Of a stretch of 64,000 bases of DNA, positions 10,788 to 21,801 are shown in pieces. Source of the stretch: Pycnopodia helianthoides (lineage: Eukaryota; Echinodermata; Asteroidea; Forcipulatida; Asteriidae). The number at the start of each line of letters is the position of its first letter. Position 1 is the stretch's first letter. The position numbers and the translations under genes are program-made. A model generated the notes under the pieces. That model had not been told where the DNA came from, made no database searches, and saw only the letters and a program-made list of their open reading frames with translations. The DNA lies in contig CM063253.1 of NCBI GenBank assembly GCA_032158295.1, forward strand, positions 8,215,001 to 8,279,000. Reading direction: 5' to 3'.

Positions 10788-11156
10788 CTTAAAGGCAAGA
10801 TATACTTTTGGTAATTGTCAAAGACCAGTATCCCCACTTTGTGTATCCCAACACATACATTAAATAACAAACCTGTGAAAATTTGGGCTCAATTGGTCAT
10901 TGAAGTTGCAAGAAAATAACGAAAGACAAAACACCCTTGTTGCATAGAATTGTGTGCTTTCAAATGCCTGAAAAGGCTTCATGCCTGGAGCCTTTCTCAG
11001 ATTCAAGTATTTTAGTGAGAAATTACCTCTTGCTCAAAAACTACATCAGAGGGAGTTTTTGTCACAATGTTGTTTTCTATCAGCAGCTCTCAGGTGCTCC
11101 TTACCGAGTAAGTTTTTATGGTAATGTTTTTCTTGAGTATTTACCAAAAGTATTTA
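10788..11156. mobile_element. MITE, TTAAAGGCA family, copy A
   Basis: Begins TTAAAGGCAAGATATAC and shares ordered blocks (GGTAATTGTCAAAGACCAG, AATTGTGTGCTTTCAAATGC, CAGCAGCTCTCAGGTGCTCC) with 11216-11562 and, in reverse, with 21412-21801. The apparent ORF through it is a by-product of the repeat. Confidence 0.65.
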
Positions 11157-11215
11157 ATGAGAAAGTTACAACCACTGGCAAAACTGTTAGCAAGACAAGT
11201 AGAAAAGTGGTAAAC

Positions 11216-11562
11216 TTAAAGGCAGGACACACTTTTTGTAATTGTCAGAGACTAGTATCCACACTTGGTTTATCCCAACATAAAATAACAGACCTGTGCA
11301 AATTTGGGCTCAATAGGTCATCAAAGTTGCAAGAAAATAAGCATAGAATTGTGTGCTTTCAAATGCCTGAGAAAGGCTTCATCTCAGATTCAATATTTTA
11401 GTGAGAAATCACCTCTTTCTCAAAAACTACATTTCTTCAGAGGGAGTCATTTCTCACAATGTTTTATACTAGTATCAGCAGCTCTCAGGTGCTCCTTTCA
11501 AAGTAAGTTCTTATGGTAATGTATTTCTTGAGTAATTACCAGAAGTATCCACTGCCTTTAAA
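11216..11562. mobile_element. MITE, TTAAAGGCA family, copy B
   Basis: Begins TTAAAGGCAGGACACAC and ends AGAAGTATCCACTGCCTTTAA, so the terminal inverted repeat is visible at both ends. Same internal blocks as copy A. It abuts the next element at 11559 directly. Confidence 0.7.
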
Positions 11563-12467
11563 GAGGGGCTCCAAGGTCAAATTCAGTTTTTTTATGCACT
11601 CATTTTCTTATGGCTCTAGAGCAGAGTCCTTTTGAAAATGGGGGAAAAATACATGTCTCTGACATCACGCTAAAATGGTGTAAAAAGGTCACTGTGTTTG
11701 ATACCCGTCAAGTAAAATTTGTGTCCATATCCAAAAATGTTTGATGACGTAACATGTCAAATATGGTATTAGCAAGGCTCGAATTTGACACTGGACCGCA
11801 GGCCCGAGGCCAGTGATGCCAGTATTGGGCCAGTAAAGTCATGTCCGGACAAGTCCGGAGGTCTTGTGTTTTCAATTCAATAATAATTCATGTACCTCAC
11901 TCTATAATATCTTGAACAGAAACAAATTATGTACAAATGTTGACTTTGAGTACTGATTTGAATCACACCTAATACCCTTAAAGACAAATGAGGTCAATCT
12001 TCTCTTATATGTCTTAGTGCTTGTTCAATTAAATCTAAGTTAAACTGTGCAAGGAAGTCTTTTCTCAGTTTGAATCTGGTCTTGTAGAGTTATTTCTGGT
12101 CTAGTAAACATTTTGAGATTTTCCCCCCAAATTCGAGCCCTGTTTAGTTCAGAGAATTTTCAGGTCATTCATGAATTTAGATGATATTCAATTAAAACTG
12201 CAATTAAATTTGAGCTTATGACTGGCGCAGAAATTCCTCTTCCTCTTCAGTATCTTAAGACCCATTTGGTTTTGATGTCCATTGAGTCTGATGGCGTCAT
12301 GATTCAAAATTTCGCTCTGAAAGAGTATAAAATAAAATGACATTTTACACCATTTTATCGTGAGGTTAGAGACTTGTCATTTTTCCCTCACTTTCATGAG
12401 GACACTATCTATTGTAAAATGAGTGCATCACAAAACACAATTTGAAATTGTTAGAGCCCCTCTCTAA
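11559..12467. mobile_element. ~0.9-kb non-autonomous element with long imperfect inverted ends
   Basis: The left end TTAAAGAGGGGCTCC and right end GAGCCCCTCTCTAA are inverted. Further inverted blocks lie inside (ATGCACTCATTTTC / AAAATGAGTGCAT and GCTAAAATGGTGTAAAA / TTTTACACCATTTTATC). The TIR extends about 130 bases with gaps. There is no transposase. The core contains GGCCAGT repeats (11810-11850). Confidence 0.6.
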
Positions 12468-13325
12468 TTCTGTTTCTTGTCAGTAGCAGGAACCACCACC
12501 ACCCCTCCCCTCGGGGAGGAACAAAAAATGTCCCCTATTGACAGATCCTTCTACAGTCAGTGAGTTTTTAGCCCAAGTTAAAATTGTACGCACATTTTTG
12601 AACAACTTCCATAAATGCAGAGCTGCCAACTCTCCCTGATTCTGCAGAAAGTTCCCTGAAAAATGAACCAATCTTTCCATGTTAGCTGATGAAGAAGTTT
12701 TGAACTTTCCCTGATTGTGGAAACTTTTCCCCGATTATGTTGAATGCAATTTCTAAATATCTTCTTGATTGTTGTACAAAATATTCCTGATAGCAAAGAT
12801 ATGTTGGCATCTCTGCATCATGTCCCAGGCCTTGAACTTCACCCTTGAAGGGGCACAATAATTTTCTCTGTAAGGGGCACTTCCATATATATTTCAGTTT
12901 GTTAGAACTTTTCACCACAGTGAAAGCACAAGGCACCATGGCAATTGCTGTGGGTGCTGTGGGTAAATTGTTGTCCATTTTTTTATTTTGTGTATAAAAA
13001 TTGAAGAGAATTCCTCTGTGGTTTAGGCATAGGCCTACAACGGCCTAAAGGCAGGAGGTGAAAAAGACGTAGACAACTAAAAGAAAAATGTTGAGTGGTA
13101 ATGTAGGTGATCTCCCTTTATTATTTATGGGCAAATAATATTAATAATAGAATAATTCATATTTTGTTACTAGTTGCGATGATTGTATTTCTACGCCCCC
13201 CCCCTCCCCCTCAGCCTGCTCCTTCCTTTCCATGACTTGAGGCCTAACCACAGACAGTTAACATGTACCACATTATGCATTGATACACAATGTCGTTATC
13301 ATTTCCATTTTAGTCATCATGGTGG
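12468..13325. other. Intergenic region upstream of FBXL12-like gene
   Basis: No gene seen. Poly-C runs with TCC repeats lie at 13193-13212. A pyrimidine tract ending in TTTTAG at 13308-13313 looks like a splice acceptor just before the F-box exon, so a noncoding upstream exon is possible. I cannot place the transcription start. Confidence 0.35.
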
Positions 13326-16300
13326 ATGCCGATTGGATCCAAGTCCCGATGTAATTCAAAGCCCACGATTGACCATGTCCTGTGCTGCATGAAGGCCGTA
13401 TCCACTGAGCCAAGCATGCTACGGCGGTCACCGAGGCTGAAGGCCAAAGCTTCTTTGGATCCATCAGATTCAGGGGTTTGCCGACTGCCGGATGAGAGCC
13501 TTATTCACATCTTTTCTTTCTTGTCAATCAAGAGCAGGTGTCGATCAGCACGGTAAGGAAACGGTCAACAATAAGCCATTTGCGAGTTTGGTTTTAATAA
13601 TGTCTGGTACAATGACTTGCTTCATAGTCACAAGGTACCGCTTAAACTTGAAGTCCTCAGACTATTGAGACAGTTGCTATGTCACATGGTTCGGGGCAAG
13701 CTTTTGTGTAGCAACCTCCAGATGAGCAAACCCAGGTGCCGTTGTGCCATATACATTCATTCAGAATCGGTATGGGTGTTAACTGAGCAAAAGCTTGCCC
13801 CCATTTTTTATTTTGTATGAGATATCGCCTAACTCACATGGCTAGATGGCCACTTCAAGGTGAGGGCTACACTTAAATGATTTGGGCTGTCCTGTCACCC
13901 GGGGCACGTTGCCACCTACTCCTTGTGCTGAAACGGGGTTACCCCCTTCACAGTCCGTAAGGATGTAGGCATGGGTATCATCCAATAGGAGCCTGGCTGG
14001 TAGAGCAGAATGCACTTTCATGTATACCTTCCCAACTTTTACAAGCAAATATGTTTAAGTGCCTTGCTCAAGGGCACAAGTGTTATGACCGGGATTCGAA
14101 CCCACACTCACTCTGCTGCTGACAACACCAGAGCTTGGTTCCGGTGAACAAGACCGCTCGGCCACGGCACGCCATGTAAAATAGCATCTGTCTCTATAGT
14201 CTGATGAATTTAAATTTAAGCAGTAAGTTGATAGCAAGTCATTGTACCAGACATTGTTCAAATCTAGCTCGTAAATGGCTTATTTGCCTTCAAGTCTTGT
14301 GTGTTGGCCTAGTTGAACATTTATCAGAACCTTGGCTTCTGACGTACATTGGTGTATTTGTGTTGACCACTTTGGGTCAGTATTAGTTTTGGGAACATTT
14401 TGAATTTTCCTATGAACAAAATTTTTGTCAAGATGAAACCCTGATTTGACAAAAGAAGGACAATAAAGGTTCTCATAATAAGCACCGGGATTTGTTGTTC
14501 TCATGTGCAGAAACATAAGTATGCGTTTACCACAAACCTCGGCCGTGAGCCACGGCTGATAATCTGCCATGGTATGCGGGCCGATCAGCAGTGTTTGTCT
14601 AGTTTCCCTTTCAGGGGTTAGTAAATGTAACAAGACAAATCGATACAATGAGTGTCGCCCATGGTAGCCCGGCCGGCTGTCTACTATTTTTCAAGAAGGA
14701 AGGCAATTTCTGCCTTGGTAAAGGGCACTTTTATTCGCCCTTTGCACGGTCAGCCATTTGCGTGTAGAGCCTCGAATTGGGGACAGCAGTGAATTACTAT
14801 TGAACATTTATCAGAACATTTATGTACAGGTTAATTACAATGCATTATATAACTCTGTATTGTCACAGTAATGTTGACACTTTCATCCAAACAGATACAT
14901 ACAATACACATGAAGCATGAAGTCGAGGCTCTACACGCACATAGCGGATTTGCACAATTAGTGAATGAGGAAAAATTAACAGAGCACAGGACGTAACTGC
15001 TGGTTTTACGGGCTCCAATGTAGTTCAAGGCCAGTGTGTATTGGATAGGTTGCATCCATCAATCAGATTTTCAAGCTCAGTGTACACTGCGCTATGTTGC
15101 TTGATTCAATTCAATATTCAATAAACATTTATTTCATGATGGTGGTTACAAAGACATGTACAGGTTAATTACAATGAATATCGAATGTCACATAATAAAC
15201 AAAACAAGGAAATTTGAACTACCCAATGAAAATACAGCATTATACCTTTAAAGCCAACACGTAGGAAAAAAAGGTGAAGCATGTTGCTTTTATGCCTTTT
15301 CCTATAGACAGACAATGACTTGGGAATACCAAGGACAACTACAAAACATTAACAGAGACCAGAGGGCTAGATATATGTAAGATTACTATAAAAAACAACC
15401 TATTTGTAAGAGTTATTTGCCAGTAGACTCTAAAATACACAGCAGATACAGTTTGATACATAACATTTAGCTGGGTAATGACCCTGACAAATCTGTGTGT
15501 AATTTCTATTCAAAAGCCTCCTTGTTATAAATATGGTAGTGGTAGTTAGCATCCTGCAAAATTAATCCGAAATGCCCCTGTTGAAGAAATCCATAAAAGT
15601 ATGTTAGAAATTTGAATCTCCAAAACTCCAATCTCCAATCTACATTTTAATTCTGGCTGTGAAGCCAAGGAGTTTAATCACTATACCAGCCAAGAACCCC
15701 ATGGAAGGAAGTTTCAGCTTTAGATGTGGGAGGAAAACCCCAGAGAAATATTCCAGGGAAAACCCACACATTCAGTTAGGGACTGAAAACACAATCCACA
15801 TAGTGCCCCCGGTTGGATTCGAACCGGGCATCCAGAGGTGGAAGGCGAGGGAAGATACCACTTTGACAACCCTACTTTTAAGTTCAAGAGTTTTTTTTAC
15901 CATTCAGTATCATTCAAATGGTTATGAATGATAAAATATATGCCATGTGTGTCATTTGGTGAAGATAAACAGCAGATCTTGTTCGGGCAAGTTCTAAATA
16001 TGTTCAATAACAAACCAATGTTACTAAAGTACTCATGGCCGAGCGGTTTCGAGCATCAAACTCAAACTCTGATGGCTGATCATCGGAATGTGGTTTTGAA
16101 TCCCGGTCATGCCACTTGTGTTCTTGGGCAAGACACTTAGCTAATTGCTTGTTGATGCCCATAGAGTTTACTCGGTACCTGTAAGGGTAGAGATTGTTGA
16201 TGTGAATAAGAAGCAACCTGAGTGCCAATTTGGCTGATGGTGCTGCAAACTCCAAAGGAGTTGAGATGGTTTCAGGAATGCTTGAGGCCCATGAACGCTC

Positions 16301-17346
16301 TACGAGTAATACCGTAACAAGGCACTTTGATGCAAGGTTTAAAAGTGCCTAATAAATGCCTTTTATCACTTAAATATTTATTTATTGACTTTTTTTCCCC
16401 TGAAAGAATTAGTGTTTTCAGTCTGAAAACAACTTCTTATTTTAGGAACTCTTGTTTCTTTGGTGTGTTTTTCAGTGTTTGCAGGAGATGGTGCTATCTA
16501 ATGAAAGACAAACATCTGTGGAAGGATGTTCACATACCGGCCAGCAAGAAGAGCAGCCTAACCAAGATACTGCTGTTCATGCAGACCTACTTCACCGACG
16601 CACTAGAAACATTAACTCTCTACCGTGTCAGCAACAAAATATTGCAGCTACTCAACAAACAATGTCCACGACTCAGAAGACTATCGATTAAGGGAAAGGA
16701 CTTGAAGACCACGGACCTTTCGTTTCTCCCCCCGTATCTGATCGAGCTGCATCTGGGCTCGTACCAGTTTGCCGCAAACTGGTATTGCCCACTGACGCAG
16801 GGGCTGCTCTACCAGATCGAGAAGCTGGAGGTGTTTTGCCCGCACATCACCAACAACACCCTGGGTCATCTGGCCACGTTGCGGACACTCAAGTCCCTTC
16901 AGCTCGTCTCCTGTCGCAGCAGCGTCGTGGACGAGAGCGAGGGGACGTACACGGAGCGCGGATTCACCTGTCTCGTCCAACAGCTGACCGAGCTGAGAGT
17001 GCTCCGCTTCCAGCAGTGCTCGCAGATCAGCGACACCGCCTTCTTCAAGATCGGGAACAGCCTGACCAAGCTGGAGGACCTGACCCTGCACTACTGCTGC
17101 AACATCACCGATGTGGGCCTGAAGCACCTGAAGAACCTCCAAGCTCTAAAGATCTTAGACCTTGGTGGGGGGACTCCTGTATCTCCCGAGGCACTCATAG
17201 AGGTCATCGGCTGCCTCAAGAGTCTCCTGGAGCTTTGGATTTTCGACACAGAGTACATACGCCAGCACCATATTGAAAAAATTCGGGAAATGTTTCCTAA
17301 ACTGACTGTGTGTGTACAAGATAGATGGGAGTGTCTCGAAGCTTAA
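13326..17346 (+). CDS. FBXL12: F-box and leucine-rich-repeat protein, FBXL12-like (two exons)
   Basis: Coding exon 1 ends at 13552 (donor CG|GTAAGG) and exon 2 is 16476-17346 (acceptor TTTTTCAG|TGTTTGC), stop TAA at 17344. The junction restores CGT and joins LPDESLIHIFSFLS (~54-67) to VCRRWCYLMKDKHLWKDV, a complete F-box (~51-95) split by the intron. The rest is a set of LRRs: CPRLRRLSIKGKDL, ITNNTLGHLATLRTLKSLQL, ISDTAFFKIGNSLTKLEDL, ITDVGLKHLKNLQALKILDL. The order and the CP-L-RL...LP--L-EL-L block follow vertebrate FBXL12, a substrate receptor of SCF (SKP1-CUL1-F-box) ubiquitin ligase; the F-box would bind SKP1 and the LRRs the substrate. The joined protein is 365 residues from the first ATG, or 344 from the ATG at 13389, against about 326 in human; the shorter start is equally plausible. 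RRSPRLKAK before the F-box is a basic extra tail. The FBXL12 assignment is from recalled similarity; another FBXL is possible. Confidence 0.85.
13570..14284. mobile_element. Intronic element with 52-base terminal inverted repeats
   Basis: 13570-13621 and 14233-14284 are inverted repeats (AATAAGCCATTTGCGAGTTT ... GTCTGGTACAATGACTTGCT). It starts 18 bases inside the FBXL12 intron. The core has a further inverted pair (GGGGCAAGCTTTTG near 13693 / CAAAAGCTTGCCCCC near 13789) and has received the SINE at 14055. No ORF. Confidence 0.65.
14055..14172 (-). mobile_element. tRNA-derived SINE (Leu-like head), minus
   Basis: On the minus strand it reads GTGGCCGAGCGGTCTTGTTC, then a B-box GGGTTCGAATCCCGG and a tail CTTGTGCCCTTGAGCAAGGC. 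The same head and tail occur in the plus-strand copy at 16032-16290. The GGCCGAGCGG head resembles tRNA-Leu or tRNA-Ser. Confidence 0.65.
14759..14939. mobile_element. MITE with 17-base perfect inverted repeats
   Basis: TGCGTGTAGAGCCTCGA at 14759 is exactly mirrored at 14923-14939. The element of about 180 bases has an AT-rich core. Part of the core (GTACAGGTTAATTACAATG) recurs at about 15157 in the same intron. Confidence 0.6.
15690..15885 (-). mobile_element. tRNA-derived SINE, minus
   Basis: Reverse-strand copy of the family at 7386 and 24452. The B-box region reads CCCGGTTCGAATCC on the minus strand, the central part carries GTGGGTTTTCCC, and the 5' head is CACCTCTGG. It sits inside the FBXL12 intron. 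Confidence 0.65.
16032..16290 (+). mobile_element. tRNA-derived SINE (Leu-like head), plus
   Basis: Starts with TCATGGCCGAGCGGTTTCGA, has a B-box-like GGTTTTGAATCCCGGTCA and a CTTGGGCAAGACACTTAGC segment, the counterpart of the copy at 14055-14172. The 3' boundary is uncertain. Only about 190 bases separate it from the exon 2 acceptor. Confidence 0.6.
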
Positions 17347-17441
17347 AGAGAGTGTCTGGGGTTCAAGAAAAAAACAACCAGAAATGTTACAAGTCACTTT
17401 ACTTGAAACTTTTCACAATTCTTGCAGTATTAAAAGGATCC

Positions 17442-17447
17442 AATAAA
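17442..17447 (+). terminator. Polyadenylation signal AATAAA
   Basis: AATAAA lies 96 bases after the FBXL12-like stop codon, the first such hexamer downstream, and fits a short 3' UTR. The cleavage site is not determined. Confidence 0.5.
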
Positions 17448-17475
17448 ACAATGAATGTAACTACTTGGCCAATTT

Positions 17476-17589
17476 GAAACCACGGTTTGGACTTGGGCTT
17501 TGGCTTAGGCGTACACTCAGTTATTAAGAAAACATGCACTTTGGCGGACAGAGCCTAAGCCAGAGCTCAAGCTGAAGCCATGGTTTGGA
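17476..17589. repeat. Palindromic element (AAACCACGG...CCATGGTTT)
   Basis: Left arm AAACCACGGTTTGGACTTGG and GGCTTTGGCTTAGGC mirror the right arm GCCTAAGCCAGAGCTC and AAGCTGAAGCCATGGTTT. A fragment of the right arm recurs at about 1438-1470. No coding potential. Confidence 0.55.
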
Positions 17590-18984
17590 AAAGGGCAGAG
17601 AGGTTCATAAGCAAGAAATTAAATTTGTTTGGGGATTTGCTGTACACTGAATTACTGTACATGATGTATTTCGATACATGTGTTAAAGGTGCTGTGGCTG
17701 TTGTTTTTGTTTCCTTGTCAAGTAGTTTCGAATGTGGGTTGATGTTCAGAGTGCAGTGATAACACGTCTGGAGTTATTAGGCCCAAGTTACTGAGTACAA
17801 TGTACTTAGTTTCAAGATGTCTGGTCTAAAAAACTAACATTTTTTGAGTTTATTTCAAATAATGCCAGCACTTAACCATACAAATCCAATATATTTATCA
17901 AATTTTAAAAAGACCAAGTGCCATTGTTTGGTCATAAAATAAAGGCCGTATATTCTGAGCACATAAATTTTCAAGAGATGTACATATGAAAAGAGATTTT
18001 AAAAGAGGGTATGTAAAGAAATCACTGACAGAAACAATTTCCAAGATCGCCGCAGAAAATGGGTCATGTTTGCGGTTTTTGTCGCATTTTATGCGGAGCT
18101 CTCAGAATTTCGTCGGTGAATTTTACGTCAGAAACTGATTTCTTGTCGGGAATGCAAAAACACACCCAGCTGTAATACTTACGCACTTGACAGTGTGTTT
18201 ACACTATGGAAATCTTCGCTTTGAAACCACCGTGAAATCTCAGTGAATGTGCGCTTTGGCTGAATTTCAAGGAATTATTTTCTCTTTCACCATACTTCGA
18301 GGGAGTATCACCTTTCAATCACCTTGAAAAAAGATAGTCTCTAGACCATTGACTGGCCTCCATGAATTTCACCATGATAGCCTTGGGCTGTTTTCAGTAA
18401 CTCCAGCCCAGTGAACTGGTGAAAACAATGTAAAACACTTACATGACTTAGATTGTGACTAGTTAGAAGAGAACTCCGTGAAAACAAGGTAAAAAGGGGG
18501 AAGTTACAATTAAGGAGAAAAGTGGACTTTTACTCCGTTTTCAAGATGAACATTTTCATAGTGTTAAAACCCAGGCTTTTACTTGCTGTACATGTAATTC
18601 ACCACCCTGTTAACTAAATAAGGGTGAATTATTTATTTCGGCAGCAAAAATGTTATGAGAAAACAGAATAAGCTGTTACCAACAAACATGACTGAAGATA
18701 AAGGCGAAGAGGAAAAACGGTTAATGGCCTCGTGTTTTGACCCTGGCTAGCCTTTTAGCCTTGGAGAAAGACTCAGCTAGGGTCGAAATGTGAGGCCATT
18801 AACAATTATTTAACAAAATTTTATTCTAGAAGTTTATATTACTTGTCTTCCTTTTACAAAACTTTTGTTGTGTTTTTTAAAGCTGAATGAAGCCCCTATG
18901 AAGAGAGTTCAAAACTTAATTATTTTACGGAATATTTGAATTATTTATTATTTTATTGGCCTTCAAGGAATTAATCTTTCTTGA
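17590..18984. other. Intergenic, with one hairpin
   Basis: No gene seen. The single clear structure is an imperfect hairpin at 18720-18803 (GTTAATGGCCTCGTGTTTTG mirrored by CGAAATGTGAGGCCATTAAC). Confidence 0.4.
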
Positions 18985-19370
18985 TTAAAGGAACATTACA
19001 GAATTGGTTTTTGCTAACAAAACAGTTGCTGGCAGTGTAAGTACTTTATGTAATCTACCATATACATAAACTGACAAACCTGTAGAAGTTTGAGATCGAT
19101 CGGCCATCTGGGTCACGAGAAAATAGTGGAAAACCGATTGCATGAAATCATATAGATTCAACAAATGAATAAAACGCTCACTGAGTGATAAACTCCAATC
19201 GGAAAATTAGTTTATTCATTTCTCTTCAAATATGGCATTTCAGACAGAAATATTTCAAGGGATGTTTTCTACCATCATCATCATTAGGCCGTGTAAGTCT
19301 TGTGTAAATCTGTGATCAAAAAGTATATTTTACAAGTTTTTTTCTTACCAATTCTGTAATGTTCCTTTAA
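18985..19370. mobile_element. MITE with 24-base perfect TIRs
   Basis: Positions 18985-19008 and 19347-19370 are exact inverted repeats beginning TTAAAGGAACATTACAGAAT. The 386-base element has no ORF. Its TTAA-containing ends suggest a TTAA target or a family related to the TTAAAGGCA group, which I cannot decide here. Confidence 0.75.
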
Positions 19371-19537
19371 AGTGTGTCACCAATCGGAGCTAACACACAG
19401 CATGATTTATTGTGCAATGTCGCTGTATAAATTCTTCATGAAAATAAAGCGAAAATGGGACAATCAATATGACTAAAATCAAACCGTGCAAATGTTGAAA
19501 AAGAGAACTAAAATGGTTCAACTGTTAAACATGTTGA

Positions 19538-19890
19538 AGGGAGGGCATACCTTAGGTAATTACTCCAAAAATTAATGACCAAAGAAACTTACTTGGTAAG
19601 ATAACTCAGTTGATAATGTATCTAACATTTCAAGAAAACGATTCCCTTCAACGGAATGTGGTTTTAGAGAGAGGGATTCGTAAAAATTCAATCTGAGAAA
19701 CGTTTCATTCTCAGATTGTGTATTCCAATTAAAGATTATTTTTCCTGTGTGGACATAACCACTCCAGATATTCAGCGATATCTCAGAAATGTAACAAATT
19801 TTCACAGGTTAGTTTTATTGTTTATTATCTACATTTAGGATTAAAACAATTGAACGGTTCCAAAAGCCAAAGGTATACTTTGCCTTTAAA
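19538..19890. mobile_element. MITE, AAAGGCA family
   Basis: Left end GAGGGCATACCTTAGGTAAT and right end AAAGGTATACTTTGCCTTTA are imperfect inverted repeats. The 3' half matches 10170-10346. The small minus-strand ORF inside is not a gene. Confidence 0.55.
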
Positions 19891-20056
19891 ATTAGTCTGA
19901 AACTTGACTCATTGCGTTTGAGTTTGCAGACACGTTTTGTAATTTATAAGATGTTGTCTGAAGCTTTTTTATAAATAAAAAAAAATGGGATGATGGTTCA
20001 GTCAAACTTGACTAACCCACATCTCCCCCAAAACATGCACATTGTACACGTGCTCG

Positions 20057-20380
20057 TTACAAAATCTGTAATTGTCTCACAAGAATTGTAAAGTTAAACA
20101 TGTAAGTTAAATCATGTGCATTTTGATTGGTTTACAAAGAAAATGATATTAGTCTTTTTATTTTTGCTCGTCAAATTATTTATTTCTGAGCAAATTTGAA
20201 GAAAAAAATATTCAAAAATATTACAAAATCTGTAATTGTCTCACAAGAATTGTAAAGTTAAACATGTAAGTTAAATCATGTGCATTTTGATTGGTTTACA
20301 AAGAAAATGATATTAGTCTTTTTATTTTTGCTCATCAAATTATTTATTTCTGAGCAAATTTGAAGAAAAAAATATTCAAA
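20057..20380. repeat. 164-base tandem duplication
   Basis: The block starting TTACAAAATCTGTAATTGTC at 20057 is repeated at 20221 with essentially one substitution (CTCGTCAAA versus CTCATCAAA). The near identity means the duplication is recent or an assembly artefact. Confidence 0.85.
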
Positions 20381-20756
20381 TTGTATATTTTTTATTATTT
20401 AAATTGTGTGCTCGTGTTGTGAAAGAGTTATACTCAGTGTTTTTTTTGTGTGAATTCAACTGCAGTCGTTTTAAATTACGATTGTGTTGTTAAATGTAGA
20501 ATACACTAGCAGCTTGCCGTCTACATTTTAATTAAGGTTATTATAGTTTTTATGTGATAAATGCAATTAGGGTCTTTGGAAATTACACAACTAGATAAGT
20601 GTATTATTTGTGAGCCATTGTGTCCACTTATTTTTAATTGCCCAGCAATGAGACTCAAGTGGGTGGATACATCTTCCCTCGTTGATCGGAGTTAGTGAGT
20701 CTTGCTTTAAAACAAAATGAGCAGCGCATCTAAAGGCAGGGTGTACTTACTTCAGT

Positions 20757-21297
20757 TAAAGGCACTGGACACACGTTTGGTAATTACTCAAAACAAATAT
20801 TAGCTTAAAAACTTACTTGGTAACGAGCAACGGAGAGCTGTTGGTAGTATAAAACATTGTGGGAAACGTCTCCCTCTGAAGTAACGTAGTTTTTGAGAAA
20901 GAGGTAATTTCTCACTAAAAGATTAAAAGACATCTGGTTAGAAGTCTTTTATTATACACCTGAAATCACACAAATTTGTGCAACGAGAGTGTTTTTTCTT
21001 TCATTATTTTCTTGCAACTGTGATGACCAATTGAGTCCAAATTTTCACAGATTTGTTATTTTATGAATATGATGGGATACACCAAGAGAGAATACTGGTT
21101 TTTGACAATTACCGAAGGTGTCCAGGGTTCAATTTCACAAAACTCTTCCTAACTTAGGACTAGTCCTAGGCAATGCTAAGAGATTGGACTAGTCCTAAGT
21201 TAGGACCAGTACTTAGGATTAGTCCTATCTCTTAGCATTGCCTAGGACTAGTCCTAAGTTAAGAAGAGTTTTGTGAAATCGACCCCGGTGCCTTTAA
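20757..21297. mobile_element. MITE of TTAAAGGCA family interrupted by another MITE
   Basis: The left TIR TAAAGGCACTGGACACACG is matched by a right end GTGTCCAG...TGCCTTTA, which is split by a 162-base palindromic element at 21125-21286. Internal blocks (TTACTTGGTAACGAGCAACG, TAAAACATTGTGGGAAACG) are family-typical. A partial third copy follows at 21300-21411. Confidence 0.7.
21125..21286. mobile_element. Near-perfect palindromic MITE nested in another MITE
   Basis: The two arms of about 60 bases (GGGTTCAATTTCACAAAACT ... AGTTTTGTGAAATCGACCCC) are inverted copies; each contains TTAGGACTAGTCCTA, itself a palindrome. It sits inside the right terminal repeat of the host element, which dates it as the later insertion. 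Confidence 0.8.
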
Positions 21298-21411
21298 TGA
21301 CTGTACAAATTTACTTGGTAAAGAGCACTGGAGAGTTGTTGATACTATAAAACATTGTTAGAAACGACCCCCTTTGAAGAAATGTAGCTCTAGAGGTTTT
21401 TGTGTGTGCAT

Positions 21412-21801
21412 GTTAAAGGCAGTGGATACTTTTGGTAATTATCTCAAGAAATACATTACAATAAACACTTACTTGGTTAAGGAGCACCTTAGAGCTGCTG
21501 ATATTATAAAACATTGTAAGAAACAACTCCCTCTGAAGTAATGTAGTTTTTGAGAAAGAGGTAATTTCTCACTGAAATATTTGAATCTGAGAACGGCTTC
21601 AGGCATGATGAAGCCTTTCTCGAGCATTTGAAAGCACACAATTCTTTGCAACAATGGTGGTTTTTTTCTTTCATTATGTTCTGGCAACTTTGATGACCAA
21701 TTGAGCCCAAATATTCACAGGTTTGTTATTTTATGCATATCTTCGGGCACACCAAGTGAGGATACTGGTCTTTGACAGTTACAAAAAGTATACCCTGCCT
21801 G
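21412..21801. mobile_element. MITE, TTAAAGGCA family, reverse copy
   Basis: Starts TTAAAGGCAGTGGATACTTT and ends AAAGTATACCCTGCCTGTAA. Its internal order is the reverse complement of 10788-11156. Short minus-strand ORFs inside are repeat artefacts. Confidence 0.65.

Noticed and set aside
10937..11401. 154-codon ORF
   Set aside because: Covers two copies of a MITE family; the repeated peptide RIVCFQMPEK simply reflects the duplicated DNA.
14055..14172. Functional tRNA-Leu gene
   Set aside because: A and B boxes are present but the acceptor stem does not close and a non-tRNA tail follows; a second copy at 16032 shows it is a SINE.
16681..17276. ORFs of 153 codons (minus) and 163 codons (plus, other frame) in FBXL12 exon 2
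   Set aside because: Shadows of the LRR exon caused by its high GC content; no motif.
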